From NCBI GenBank assembly GCA_039029395.1, contig JBCCGG010000007.1, positions 62,001 through 126,000 of the forward strand: a stretch of DNA of 64,000 nucleotides, in the 5' to 3' direction. The notes under the pieces are model-generated. The model was not told the DNA's origin. It made no database searches and saw only the letters and a list, made by a program, of their open reading frames with translations. Position 1 is the stretch's first letter. Every line of letters starts with the position of its first letter. Made by a program: the position numbers and the translations under genes. Positions 41,830-51,092 of this stretch are shown in pieces. Origin of the DNA: JBCCGG01 sp039029395 (GTDB lineage: Bacteria; Pseudomonadota; Alphaproteobacteria; Kiloniellales; JAKSDN01).

Positions 41830-42747
41830 TCACTCGGGTGTTGTCTCGGCGAGGAAATCCAGGCCGGCGCGTGCCGCTGGACGATTTCGGCCGCGCTGGG
41901 TCAAGAGCGCATAGAACTGGCGGTCGAACTCCAGGAAGTCGGCGGCGGCCGGCACCAAGGAGCCCGCTTCCAAATAGCGCTCGATCATGCCACGCCAGCC
42001 GAGAGCAAGGCCGCGGCCGGCGGCCGCCGCCTCCAGCAGGTAGACGTAGTTATCGACGCTCACATAGCTGGGCGGCGCCGTCGGCGCGCCGACCCGGGCG
42101 AACCAGTCATCCCAGGTCGCCCAGCCCTGGTTGGGCTTGGTCAGCCGCAGAAATGGCAGATCGCCCCACTCCGCGACCTTCTGTTTCAGCACCGCCCGGT
42201 TGGCCCTAGAGAAGCTCGGCGAACAGAGCGGGACAACCGCCTCACGCAGCGCGACGACGCGGTTTTGGGGCTCGGTCCCGGCGGCCTGATAGGTGAAGAT
42301 CACGTCGACCCGCGGCTCTTCCAAGGCCTCCAACATGTCGTACTCGTAGGTCATGACCCGAATGCGCGTGCCCTCGCCGACCGCGCTTTGCAGTTTCTCG
42401 AATCGCGGCAGGAGGAAAAGATGGGAGACCTCGTGGGTGCAGGCGATGGTCAGGAGCTCGCCACCCGGCGCATTGGCGACCGCCATGGCCCCCGCGCGGA
42501 TATTTTCCAAGCCCGAGACCACAGCGTGAAAGAAGTGATCGCCTTCCTCGGTCAGCCTTATCTTGCGCTTGTGACGCTCGAAGAGCCGGGTATTGAGCCG
42601 CCCTTCCAGACCCGCAATATGGCGGCTAATCGCCGACTGGGAGGTGTTGAGCTCTTCGGCGGCACGGCTGAAGTTGCGATGGCGCGCAGCACTCTCGAAG
42701 GCCAGGAGGGCGCTCGTCGGGGGAATCCAGCTTCGTTCTTTTATCAT
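41830..42747 (-). CDS. LysR-family regulator (GcvA-like)
   Basis: The 305-aa protein has an N-terminal winged HTH (SALLAFESAARHRNFSRAAEELNTSQSAISRHIAGLEGRL) and a substrate-binding domain with VPLCSPSF and GRGLALGWRGMIERYL, wording close to GcvA-type regulators. It is divergent from the maleate-isomerase-like gene at 42849. An ATATCA-ATTC-TGATAT palindrome covers its own start codon, suggesting autoregulation and control of the divergent gene. Confidence 0.9.
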   Translation of the reverse strand: MIKERSWIPPTSALLAFESAARHRNFSRAAEELNTSQSAISRHIAGLEGRLNTRLFERHKRKIRLTEEGDHFFHAVVSGLENIRAGAMAVANAPGGELLTIACTHEVSHLFLLPRFEKLQSAVGEGTRIRVMTYEYDMLEALEEPRVDVIFTYQAAGTEPQNRVVALREAVVPLCSPSFSRANRAVLKQKVAEWGDLPFLRLTKPNQGWATWDDWFARVGAPTAPPSYVSVDNYVYLLEAAAAGRGLALGWRGMIERYLEAGSLVPAAADFLEFDRQFYALLTQRGRNRPAARAGLDFLAETTPE

Positions 42748-42761
42748 ATCAATTCTGATAT
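42746..42761. promoter_or_regulatory. Palindrome at the LysR-gene start
   Basis: ATATCA-ATTC-TGATAT is a 6-4-6 perfect inverted repeat of the AT-rich, dyad type bound by LysR regulators. It overlaps the ATG of the minus-strand LysR gene (42745-42747) and lies 90 bp before the divergent gene. Confidence 0.45.
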
Positions 42762-42848
42762 CAAATTATGATCAAAACAGCAATATACCAGGGGCACTGG
42801 AATGAATAAGGTATGCTCTAGAGATATGGACTTCTGACGGAGATAGCG

Positions 42849-43706
42849 ATGGCTGAGACGGCCCAGGCCGACGACCGAGACGGCCCGATCAAGCCGGCGC
42901 GCTGGTCGAATCCGGCAAACAAGCTGTTCCCCCACCAGGTCGGCTTCACCGGGCCGCCTCACGACTTCGATAGCGCGCCCAGCGACTTTCTGCGCATGGC
43001 GCCGGAAACGGTCGGCGTGCACGGCCGCCTGCTCCATGCGGCGGACTACGCCCACGAGCTGACCCAGCGGGTCGACAACTTTCATTTGCTCGAAGAGGTC
43101 GTTCACTGCATGGCAAATGCCGGTGCCGACGTGGTCGGCCAGGTCGGCACCAACTGGGTGCACTGCCAAGGCACCACACCGGACGATATCCGCGCCTTCT
43201 GCGACCGGGTGAGCGAGACCTACGAGACGCCCTTCCACATGGCCGGCATGTGCCTAGTCGAGGGATTGCGCGCACTGGGTGCCGAGAAGATCGCGCTCAA
43301 CTCGGTTTACTACTGGCCCGACTGGCGCGACGGCATCGCGCGCTTCCTAAAGGAGGCCGGCTTCGACCTGATCTACTATGGCAACTTCGTCGATCTCGGC
43401 CTCTACGAGACACAAGAGGAAGTTAACGACCAAGTTTGGATCTTTCCTGGCGAGGCTGCCGAGAAGTCTATGCTCCGCACCGCCGAACGGGCGCCGGATG
43501 CCGATGCCTACGTGGTCAACGGCATGCCCAATTTCCGGCGGGCTGACGGCCTGCCCCAACGCATGGTGTCCCTCGACGCTGAGTTGGAAGACAAACTCGG
43601 CAAACCGATCGTGGCCTCCGACACGGCACTCTACTGGCGGATCTTCAAAACACTGGGCGTGGCGCCTGGCGGCCGCCACGGCCGATTGCTTTCCAGCTTG
43701 ACCTGA
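42849..43706 (+). CDS. Maleate isomerase/arylmalonate decarboxylase-like protein
   Basis: The 285-aa protein resembles the Asp/Glu racemase superfamily branch of maleate isomerase and arylmalonate decarboxylase: FPHQVGFTGPPHDFD near the N-terminus, VGTNWVHCQGTTPDDIRAFCDRVSE with a candidate catalytic Cys, MCLVEGLRALGAEKIALNSVYYWPDWRDGI and the C-terminal GKPIVASDTALYWRIFKTLGV. A second active-site Cys is not at the usual C-terminal position, so the reaction may differ. It is 13 bp before a sulfotransferase gene and divergent from the LysR gene. Confidence 0.75.
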   Translation: MAETAQADDRDGPIKPARWSNPANKLFPHQVGFTGPPHDFDSAPSDFLRMAPETVGVHGRLLHAADYAHELTQRVDNFHLLEEVVHCMANAGADVVGQVGTNWVHCQGTTPDDIRAFCDRVSETYETPFHMAGMCLVEGLRALGAEKIALNSVYYWPDWRDGIARFLKEAGFDLIYYGNFVDLGLYETQEEVNDQVWIFPGEAAEKSMLRTAERAPDADAYVVNGMPNFRRADGLPQRMVSLDAELEDKLGKPIVASDTALYWRIFKTLGVAPGGRHGRLLSSLT

Positions 43707-43718
43707 GGAGCCAAGGCC

Positions 43719-44480
43719 ATGCACGAGATCCTGGTGCTCTGGGCGACGCCGCGCTCCACCTCAACCGCCTTCGAGTGGATGATGCGCATGCGCGGCGATC
43801 ACGCCTGTTTCCATGAGCCCTTCGGCGAGGCTTGGTATCAAGGCGACGATGCGCTCTGGCCACGCCTCGAGCCCGACAGCCCGCGCCAGTCGGGCCTCAG
43901 CTTCGCGAGCGTCCTGGCCGAGCTAACGCAGGCCGCGGAAAACGGGCCGGTGTTCTCTAAAGATATGCCCCAATACACCGATCATCTCTGGGACGACGCC
44001 TTTCTCGATCTGTTCAAGCACAGCTTCTTGATCCGCGACCCCGCCAAGGTGCTGACCTCGGTTTACAAGAATTGGCCGGCCTTCGTGCCGAAGGAGATCG
44101 GCTTCGAGGAGCAGCGCGCACTCTTCGACCGGCTCTGGGCGCGAGATGGGGCGCCGCCCCCGGTTATCGACAGCGACGACCTACTGGAGGACCCCCACGG
44201 CATGGTCGAAGCCTATTGCCGAGCGGTTGGCCTGCCGTTCCTGCCCGAGGCCTTGAGCTGGGAGCCCGGCGCGCGCGAGGAGGTGCTGTGGTACGACAAG
44301 GAGAAGGTCTGGCACAAAAACCTGATCAACTCCGATGGCCTCAAGCCCCAGCCACGCAAGACCGTCGACATCACCCAGACGCCCGACTGGGTACAGGAGA
44401 TGTATGCGGCCTTTCTGCCCCACTACGAGCACCTCCATGCCCACCGCCTACGGGTGCCGACGGTAGCCGAGGCGGGCTAG
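43719..44480 (+). CDS. Sulfotransferase-family protein
   Basis: The 253-aa protein begins HEILVLWATPRSTSTAFEWMMRMRGDHACFHEPFGEA; the ATPRSTSTAFE stretch fits the 5'-phosphosulfate-binding loop of PAPS sulfotransferases, and FLIRDPAKVLTSVYKNWP fits the 3'-phosphate-binding motif. The acceptor is unknown. It is the second gene of a two-gene unit with the maleate-isomerase-like protein and shares its likely LysR control. Confidence 0.85.
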   Translation: MHEILVLWATPRSTSTAFEWMMRMRGDHACFHEPFGEAWYQGDDALWPRLEPDSPRQSGLSFASVLAELTQAAENGPVFSKDMPQYTDHLWDDAFLDLFKHSFLIRDPAKVLTSVYKNWPAFVPKEIGFEEQRALFDRLWARDGAPPPVIDSDDLLEDPHGMVEAYCRAVGLPFLPEALSWEPGAREEVLWYDKEKVWHKNLINSDGLKPQPRKTVDITQTPDWVQEMYAAFLPHYEHLHAHRLRVPTVAEAG

Positions 44481-44554
44481 GCGGGAACGCTTCAGGGGCA
44501 CCCCGCGTATCTCTAAGGGTTGCGCCGTTAGCGACCGACCCGAGGAGCTTTGAA

Positions 44555-45151
44555 ATGACGATCACCCTGCTGAAGCGGGCGGCACTGTTTGCCCTGCTCG
44601 CCCTTGCTTGGGCGGGCCCGGCGCTGGCCGATTCCGAGGCCGGGAACCGGGTCCACAGCGTGACCGGCCCCTATGGAAAGTGCCTGGCGATCTCGAGCCC
44701 CAAGCACGACTTCGACCCCATGGAGGGGCCGCGCCAGGAGGGACGCACCGAGATCCGCAAGATCGGCGCGGCCGGCGCGGCACCGGTGCGGGTCTACGAC
44801 TGGTACGCCGACCAGCTCTTCGTGCTCTGTCCGCCGGAGGGCCCGGAGCTGGTGGTCCGCCTCGGCCCCTGGCAGCGCGGCCACAATCCAAGCGACGAGC
44901 ATCTGGCGCTCGCCTTCTACGCCGGCGGCGAACTCCTGAAACGCTATTCAACACTGGACATCGCCGGCGGGGAGAAGTCCGCGCCGGGCGCAGTCTCGGA
45001 CTTCAAAAACATCACCCCCACGGTCTCCCATTATGTGGTCTTCTCGGTGCAGCCGCAGTTGGCCAAGCAGGGCGAGGATTGGGTGATCGAGGCGATCACC
45101 GTGGATGGGCGGGAGCTGGTGTTTGACGTCGAGACCGGCGAGCTTCTATGA
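44555..45151 (+). CDS. Secreted hypothetical protein
   Basis: The 198-aa protein has a signal peptide (RAALFALLALAWAGPALA). The mature part contains RVHSVTGPYGKCLAISSPKHDFDP, GAAPVRVYDWYADQLFVLCPPEGPELVVRLGPWQRGHNPSDEHLALAFY and EAITVDGRELVFDVETGELL, a beta-rich pattern with two cysteines. No family is recognised. A CGAGGAG ribosome binding site is present. It is the last GC-rich gene before the AT-rich islet. Confidence 0.78.
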   Translation: MTITLLKRAALFALLALAWAGPALADSEAGNRVHSVTGPYGKCLAISSPKHDFDPMEGPRQEGRTEIRKIGAAGAAPVRVYDWYADQLFVLCPPEGPELVVRLGPWQRGHNPSDEHLALAFYAGGELLKRYSTLDIAGGEKSAPGAVSDFKNITPTVSHYVVFSVQPQLAKQGEDWVIEAITVDGRELVFDVETGELL

Positions 45152-45393
45152 GAAATTTTTCACTGCCTCAAGGTGAGGTTCTTGGTGTTTAGATATGATC
45201 TTGCGAAAGAACTCTTTAAGTGCCGCCGATGGGTTTTCAATCAAGCGGCTGTTTAATCGTGCTGAACCTAAGCTTTCTGGCGTGCTCTTGCCCGTGGCTC
45301 TCCTCGGTGAGTTTCACCGTGAATGGTTGCTCTGTCGGATTGAGGTAACAGGTTCAGTTTACTTATCGGGATGAACATTGTTGACCGAAAACG
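45152..45393. other. AT-rich intergenic flank of the islet (left)
   Basis: No gene is supported. The base composition shifts to AT-rich directly after the stop at 45151. There is a weak CCTCA-AGG-TGAGG hairpin near 45166 but no repeat or integrase remnant was seen. Confidence 0.5.
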
Positions 45394-46440
45394 TCATTTC
45401 GGGTCATTGTTCCCCTTAGGTTTAAACGAATGCTGTGAAACATTAAATAGAAAAAAGTACAATCCAATCAAACCCTGCTTTGCCTCAACCAGCGTCGCAG
45501 AAGCATGCACGCCCTTGGAGGCCATTTCATTCAAGCGTCGGATGAATGAGGCTAGGTGGTCGAGCTCTGCGGAGAGCAGACCCTTGGCGGTCGACTGAGG
45601 AAGTTGGGTAGCTAAGTACTCTTGCAAGCGATTTAGATATTCTTCTTCACCCAGCAGACGCTCCTTCCCATCGGAGCAGATTATTTTGCCTGACCTAGGT
45701 GGGTAGAAGAAGTTAGCGCTGGCTTTCAACGCGCGGCGCACTTCTGTCAACAAAAGGGAAGCATCTTCTGGTTCGGTTGAAGTGGAAAGCTGTAAAGCTT
45801 TCTCCAGCTTAAGAAATACATCCTCCGAATGTGCTTTGAAGTAATTGTTGACCTCATTTTGGACTTCCTCAAGGAAGCTTTGACTTTGCCTTTGGGATGC
45901 TAATTGTCTCTCGATCTGGATTACATAGCTCAGACAGCGAGTCTTTATCCGAGCTCTGATTATCTGCAGCGCCTTTATTCGAAGTCGGTGAACAGCTTTT
46001 TCGCGATCATACCGTGCCGCGAATGCTGCCGCATCGACCAAGTTTACACCAGTAGGAATCGACAGATCAGAAATTGTGCGCTCCCACTGCTCAATCTCTG
46101 GGTCAATTTCACCGGTTGGGGTTGTTAGAATGTTTTTCTTTTCCTCTTCTTTGACGTTCTGATCACCGGCTAGCACAAAATCCAAAGTACGACCTTTCAC
46201 CCAACGCTCATGAGATCTCTCCCAGATGAACCTCTGTGACTCCTCTGCCAACTTTGGGGTATCATCTAAGATAGCGCGTGCAACTTCATCATCATCAGAG
46301 CATAGCTCCCGCATAAATATTGCTGCATTCAAATAATCCGTGGTGTTTCGGGCCAGTCGTAGGCACCCCATCACAGCCTTCTCAACATGATCATCCTCAA
46401 GATTTTGGTAGATGCGAGAGATTGTTGTGCCGTATTCCAT
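45394..46440 (-). CDS. Unrecognised gene in an AT-rich islet
   Basis: The 348-aa protein is mostly helical and charged, starting EYGTTISRIYQNLEDDHVEKAVMGCLRLARNTTDYLNAAIF, with a long middle (RIKALQIIRARIKTRCLSYVIQIERQL) and a C-terminus LDHLASFIRRLNEMASKGVHASATLVEAKQGLIGLYFF. That end recalls uncharacterised proteins of defence regions, but no function can be assigned. ATG at 46440 is chosen because GAGGAAAAA precedes it; ATG at 46479 lacks a ribosome binding site. Codon use and base composition are clearly more AT-rich than both neighbours, suggesting recent acquisition. Confidence 0.75.
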   Translation of the reverse strand: MEYGTTISRIYQNLEDDHVEKAVMGCLRLARNTTDYLNAAIFMRELCSDDDEVARAILDDTPKLAEESQRFIWERSHERWVKGRTLDFVLAGDQNVKEEEKKNILTTPTGEIDPEIEQWERTISDLSIPTGVNLVDAAAFAARYDREKAVHRLRIKALQIIRARIKTRCLSYVIQIERQLASQRQSQSFLEEVQNEVNNYFKAHSEDVFLKLEKALQLSTSTEPEDASLLLTEVRRALKASANFFYPPRSGKIICSDGKERLLGEEEYLNRLQEYLATQLPQSTAKGLLSAELDHLASFIRRLNEMASKGVHASATLVEAKQGLIGLYFFLFNVSQHSFKPKGNNDPK

Positions 46441-46679
46441 TTTTTCCTCGAATATCTCGTAGGCTTGGCCAGTGCCCATGAAGGAACGAAGTACAACTTT
46501 GCAAAACTAACTCCACGGAGACTGGGCAAGAACTGGAACTTCAAAGATCATAGAAGTTGAGCACTACCACCAATCTCGTTAGCAGGACTAGTTGTGCAAC
46601 CACCCAAAATCAAGCCAAGCTACGACTATAGTTAGAATTTCCTCTCTTAGTCGGGAAATTTTCTTCTCAAATAGAGACC
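46441..46679. other. AT-rich intergenic flank of the islet (right)
   Basis: No gene is supported. A possible terminator-like hairpin AATTTCC (46636-46642) with GGAAATT (46654-46660) and TTCTTCT after it lies just beyond the RND gene end. No attachment-site duplicate was found by eye between the two flanks. Confidence 0.45.
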
Positions 46680-49600
46680 TTACGCCGTCTCGGCCTCTGG
46701 CTTAGCGGCCGCCTCCTTGTTGCCGCCGCCCTTGACCTTCTCGCGCAAGGTCTGGAAGACGACGTAGAGCACCGGGATCAGGAAGATGCCGACCACCGAG
46801 GCGGCCAGCATGCCGCCGAACACGGTGGTGCCGAGCGCGCGCCGGCTGGCGGCCCCGGCGCCCTGGGCGATCACCAGAGGCAAGACACCGAGCAGGAAGG
46901 AGAAGCTGGTCATCATGACCGCTCGGAAACGCAGGCGCGCGCCGTTGACCGCAGCCTCGCGGATCGCCACGCCGGCCTCGCGTTGCTCCTTGGCGAACTC
47001 GACGATCAGGATCGCGTTCTTGGATGCCAGCCCGATCAGCATGACCAAGCCGATCTGGGTGTAGAGATTGAGGTCGATGCGCACCACCAGGACCGCCAGT
47101 AGCGCGCCCAGCACCGCAACCGAAACCGAAAGGATGACCGGCAGGGGAATGGTCCAGCTCTCGTACTGGGCCACCAGGAAGAGATAGACGAAGACCAAGG
47201 CCAAGGCGAAGATGAAGGCCGTATTGCCGCCGGCCTTGATCTGCTGATAGGTCGTGCCGGTCCACTCGATGCCGTAACCGTCGGGCAGCTGGCTGTTGGC
47301 AAGATCGGTGATCGCTTGAATTGCCTGGCCGGTACTTTTGCCGGGCGCGGTCTCGGCATTGATCTCAGCGGCACTAAACAGATTGTAGCGGGAGATCGAC
47401 TCCGGCCCCAGGATCGGCACGACGTTGACCATCGTGCGCATGGGCACCATCTCGCCGTCTGCGTTGCGCACATGAATTCGGCCGATGTCCTCGACCGCCT
47501 TTCTGTCCTCGGACTCGGCTTGGATGATGACCCGATAGACTCGGTTGAAGAGATTGAAGTCGTTGACGTAATAGGAGCCCAGGTTGGCCTGCAACGCGGC
47601 GAAAACGTCCGACACCGGAATGCCGAGCGCTTCGACCTTGTCCCGGTTCACGTCGAGAAAAAGCTGTGGCACGTCGGCCGTGTAGGTGGAAAAGGCCTGG
47701 CCGATGTTGGGGTCTTGATTGAGCGCGAAGATGAAACCGCGCAAGGCCGAGCCGAGGTCCTGGGGCGATTTGCCGGCCAAATCCTGAAGGTAGAGCTGCA
47801 GGCCGCCGGTCGAGCCGAGACCTGGAATCGGCGGGATGTTGAAGGCGATCACATTGGCCGAGGGGATCGCCCATAGCTTGCCGTTGACCTTGCGGAGGAT
47901 CGCTTCCACGTGCAGGTCCGGCGCGGTGCGCTGATCCCAATCCTCGAGCACCGCGATCGCCAAGGCGCCATTGGTGGCATAGCCGCTCAGCAAGCTGTAG
48001 CCCGCAACAGTCATGACGTTGGCAACGCCGGGCTCGCTGCTGATTTCCTCCACCACACTCTTGAGCACCTCTTGGGTGCGGTTGAGCGATGCGCCGTCGG
48101 GCAGCTGGACATTGACGAAGAAGGCGCCCTGGTCCTCCGACGGCAGGAAAGCCGTCGGCAGGGTGGTGAAGAGATGAAAAGCGCCGCCGCCGACCGCGAC
48201 GAGGACTACGAGCCCGATCAGCACCCGGCGCACCAGGCGCTCGACGACCCGGCCGAATCCGTCCCTGGTGCGGTCGACGAAGCGCGAGAAGACACCCAGG
48301 AGCCCCTTTGGCTGGCCGCTGCCGGGCTTTAGGAAGGTGGCACAGAGTGCAGGGCTCAAGGTCAGCGCGTTGACCGAGGAAATCAAGACCGAGACCGAGA
48401 TGGTCACCGCGAACTGCTTGTAGAGCTGACCGGTGATACCGGGCAGGAACATGACCGGCACGAAGACCGCGAGCAGCACCAGGGTGGTCGCGATCACCGG
48501 GCCTTGAACCTGGGTCATGGCCTTGGCCGTCGCGTCGCGCGGCGAGAGGCCCTCGTCGTCCATGATGCGCTGGACGTTCTCGACCACCACGATGGCATCG
48601 TCGACCACCAGGCCGATCGCCAGGATGATCGCGAAGAGCGAGACCGTGTTGGCCGAGTAGCCGATCGCCAGCATGACCGCGAAGGTGCCGATCAGGGAGA
48701 CCGGAATCGCCAGGCCTGGGATCAATGTCGAGCGCCAGTCTCCCAGGAACAGGAAGGTCACGGCGAGCACGAGGGCGAGCGCCTGGGCCAGGGTGACGAT
48801 CACCTCATCGATCGACGCGTCGACGAACTTGGTAGTGTCATAGAGGATTTTGTATTCCACATCGTCCGGGAAGCGCTGGGCAAGACGCTCCATCTCGGCG
48901 CGCACCCCATCGGCGACGTTGAGCGCGTTGGCGCCCGGCGACTGATAGACCGCCAGGATCGTGCTCGGCTTTTCGTTGAGCTCGCCGACCGCGGTGTAGG
49001 ACTTTGAGCCGAGCTCGACCCGGCCGACGTCGCGCACCCGCACGTAAGAGCCGTTCGGGTCAGCGCGCAGGATGATGCGCTCGAATTCCTCGGGGGTCTC
49101 GAGCCGGCCCTTGGCCTGCAAGGTGTACTGGAACTGCTGGTTCCCTGAGACCGGTGGCGCCCCCAACTGTCCGGCCGAGGCCTGGATGTTCTGGTCGCGG
49201 ATCGCCGCGATCACGTCGTTGGTCGAGAGCCCCAGCGAGGTCATGCGGTTGGGGTCGAGCCAGATTCGCATGCCGTAGTCGAGCGCGCCGAGAATCTGGG
49301 CGTCGCCGACGCCGCTGACCCGCACAAGGGCGTCGCGAATATTAATGCTGGCATAGTTGCTGAGGAACAACGCGTCGCGCGTCGCATTGGGCGAGATGAC
49401 GTTGATCACCAGCAGCATGTTGGTCGACTGCTTCTTGGTCGAAACGCCGCTTCGGGTCACCTCATCGGGCAGCTGGGGCAGCGCCAGAGCGACTCGGTTC
49501 TGCACGTTGACCGAGGCAATGTCTGGGTCGGTGCCGACCTCGAAGGTGACCGCCAGGGAGTAGCTGCCGTCGTTCGAGCTGGTCGAGGACATGTAGATCA

Positions 49601-49826
49601 TGTCGTCGACGCCGTTGACCTGGGCCTCGATCGGTGCCGCCACGGTCTGCGCCACGACCTCGGCGCTGGCGCCCGGATAGCTCGCCGAGACCTGGACCTG
49701 GGGCGGCGTGATCTCCGGGAATTGGGCCACGGGAATCGCGGTCAGGGCGATCAGTCCGGCCAGGGTGATGACGATCGAGATGACGAAGGCGAACTTTGGC
49801 CGATCGATAAAAAAGGCTGAGAGCAC
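46680..49826 (-). CDS. RND efflux inner-membrane transporter (HAE1/AcrB family)
   Basis: The 1048-aa protein matches HAE1 pumps: N-terminal helix ..SAFFIDRPKFAFVISIVITLAG, periplasmic loops, and the proton-relay region AIGLVVDDAIVVVENV (the paired aspartates of TM4) plus LRFRAVMMTSFSFLLGVLPL near the end. A GTG at 49826 starts it, 7 bp after the adaptor gene. It would export drugs or lipophilic compounds with the adaptor and an outer-membrane channel not encoded here. Confidence 0.95.
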   Translation of the reverse strand: MLSAFFIDRPKFAFVISIVITLAGLIALTAIPVAQFPEITPPQVQVSASYPGASAEVVAQTVAAPIEAQVNGVDDMIYMSSTSSNDGSYSLAVTFEVGTDPDIASVNVQNRVALALPQLPDEVTRSGVSTKKQSTNMLLVINVISPNATRDALFLSNYASINIRDALVRVSGVGDAQILGALDYGMRIWLDPNRMTSLGLSTNDVIAAIRDQNIQASAGQLGAPPVSGNQQFQYTLQAKGRLETPEEFERIILRADPNGSYVRVRDVGRVELGSKSYTAVGELNEKPSTILAVYQSPGANALNVADGVRAEMERLAQRFPDDVEYKILYDTTKFVDASIDEVIVTLAQALALVLAVTFLFLGDWRSTLIPGLAIPVSLIGTFAVMLAIGYSANTVSLFAIILAIGLVVDDAIVVVENVQRIMDDEGLSPRDATAKAMTQVQGPVIATTLVLLAVFVPVMFLPGITGQLYKQFAVTISVSVLISSVNALTLSPALCATFLKPGSGQPKGLLGVFSRFVDRTRDGFGRVVERLVRRVLIGLVVLVAVGGGAFHLFTTLPTAFLPSEDQGAFFVNVQLPDGASLNRTQEVLKSVVEEISSEPGVANVMTVAGYSLLSGYATNGALAIAVLEDWDQRTAPDLHVEAILRKVNGKLWAIPSANVIAFNIPPIPGLGSTGGLQLYLQDLAGKSPQDLGSALRGFIFALNQDPNIGQAFSTYTADVPQLFLDVNRDKVEALGIPVSDVFAALQANLGSYYVNDFNLFNRVYRVIIQAESEDRKAVEDIGRIHVRNADGEMVPMRTMVNVVPILGPESISRYNLFSAAEINAETAPGKSTGQAIQAITDLANSQLPDGYGIEWTGTTYQQIKAGGNTAFIFALALVFVYLFLVAQYESWTIPLPVILSVSVAVLGALLAVLVVRIDLNLYTQIGLVMLIGLASKNAILIVEFAKEQREAGVAIREAAVNGARLRFRAVMMTSFSFLLGVLPLVIAQGAGAASRRALGTTVFGGMLAASVVGIFLIPVLYVVFQTLREKVKGGGNKEAAAKPEAETA

Positions 49827-49832
49827 GGGTCC

Positions 49833-50993
49833 CTAGCCCTCCGCGGGGGTGGCGGCCATGACCGGGTTGACCTTGCCCCCCGGCTTGACCTTCTGCAGGC
49901 CTTGAACGATGACGCTCTCGCCTTCGTTTAAGCCCTTTTCCACGACCCACTCGGTGCCATCCTGCTCGCCCAGAGTGACCTGGCGCTGCTCGACCTCGTC
50001 GTCCTTCCCTACCACCAGCACGAAGCGGCCCGACTGATTCTCCTGGACCGCCGCTTGGGGTATGACCAGCGCCTTGGTCGGCTCCCGCCGCTTAATGATC
50101 ACAGTGACGAACTGCTCGGGCAGCAAAATTGTCTCGGGATTGGGAAACTGGGCGCGCACCAGGATCGTGTCGGTGCCCGGGTCGACCTCGTTGTTGATGA
50201 AAATAAACTTGCCGGACTCCGGATAGTCCGAGCCGTCGGACAGCTTTAGGAAGGGAGTCACCTTGTCGGCCCGCTCGTCGAAGCCGTCGCGCCGCACGTC
50301 GAGCATATCGCGCTCGCTGACGTTTACCTCCACATAGATCGGATCAAGGCTGACCACGGTCGCCAAAGGATCGCTCGAGGGTCCGACCAGGTTGCCGACG
50401 CTATAAAGTGCCTTGCCGATGCGGCCTTTGATCGGCGAATGAATCTCGGTGTACTGGAGATCGAGGTTTGCGGTCTCCAGCGCCGCCTCCATCTGCAGGA
50501 CGTCGGCCGCTGCGACCTTCTCGTCGGCGGTCGCGTCATCGACCTTGGCCTGGCTGATGTTGCCCTTGGTGAGCAATTTCTTGGCACGCTCGAGAGCCAG
50601 CTTTGCATTGGTATGCTCGGCCTTGGCGCGCTCCAAGTCGCCCTTGGCGCGCTGAACCTCAGCCTCATAGGGCGCCTGCTCGATCACGAACAGCAGCTGA
50701 TCCTTGTCGACATCATGACCTTCCACGAAGTCCCATTCCTCGAGAAAACCCTCGACACGGGCACGCAAATTGACGCTGTCGATCGCAACCACCCGGCCGA
50801 CCAAGTTGAAGGTCGGCGTGACGTCCTTGCGCTCAACTTTCGCGACCGTGACCGAAGGCGGCGGGCCCTGGGTCGCCTCCGCCTTAGGCGCCTCATCACA
50901 GGCAGCCAACAGGCCACCGAGTAACGCCAGGACCCAAAAGGGCCTCAATCCTAGCGCGGTCCGCACCCTGTTCATCTTCCCCATAAGGGCCAT
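49833..50993 (-). CDS. RND efflux membrane-fusion adaptor lipoprotein
   Basis: The 386-aa adaptor has a lipoprotein signal (LRPFWVLALLGGLLAAC, lipobox Cys) then PPPSVTVAKVERKDVTPTFNLVGRVVAIDSVNLRARVEGFLEE, a coiled-coil hairpin with AKLALERAKKLLTKGNISQAKVDDATADEKVAAADV, and a lipoyl-like VVSLDPIYVEVNVSERDML. Several in-frame ATGs exist (51026, 50993, 50984, 50975); 50993 is a compromise with GGGAGG upstream. It is transcribed with the RND pump. Confidence 0.93.
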   Translation of the reverse strand: MALMGKMNRVRTALGLRPFWVLALLGGLLAACDEAPKAEATQGPPPSVTVAKVERKDVTPTFNLVGRVVAIDSVNLRARVEGFLEEWDFVEGHDVDKDQLLFVIEQAPYEAEVQRAKGDLERAKAEHTNAKLALERAKKLLTKGNISQAKVDDATADEKVAAADVLQMEAALETANLDLQYTEIHSPIKGRIGKALYSVGNLVGPSSDPLATVVSLDPIYVEVNVSERDMLDVRRDGFDERADKVTPFLKLSDGSDYPESGKFIFINNEVDPGTDTILVRAQFPNPETILLPEQFVTVIIKRREPTKALVIPQAAVQENQSGRFVLVVGKDDEVEQRQVTLGEQDGTEWVVEKGLNEGESVIVQGLQKVKPGGKVNPVMAATPAEG

Positions 50994-51092
50994 GAATTCG
51001 CCTGGCCTCCCCATTGCGTGCGCCAAGGCGCGAAGCGGTCAGTCTAGCGCGCTTCAAAGGAGGTATCCACGCCGTCGTTTCCCGTCCCCGCT

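Noticed and set aside
45152..46679. AT-rich islet as an intact mobile element
   Set aside because: No transposase, integrase, terminal repeat or target duplication was found by eye.
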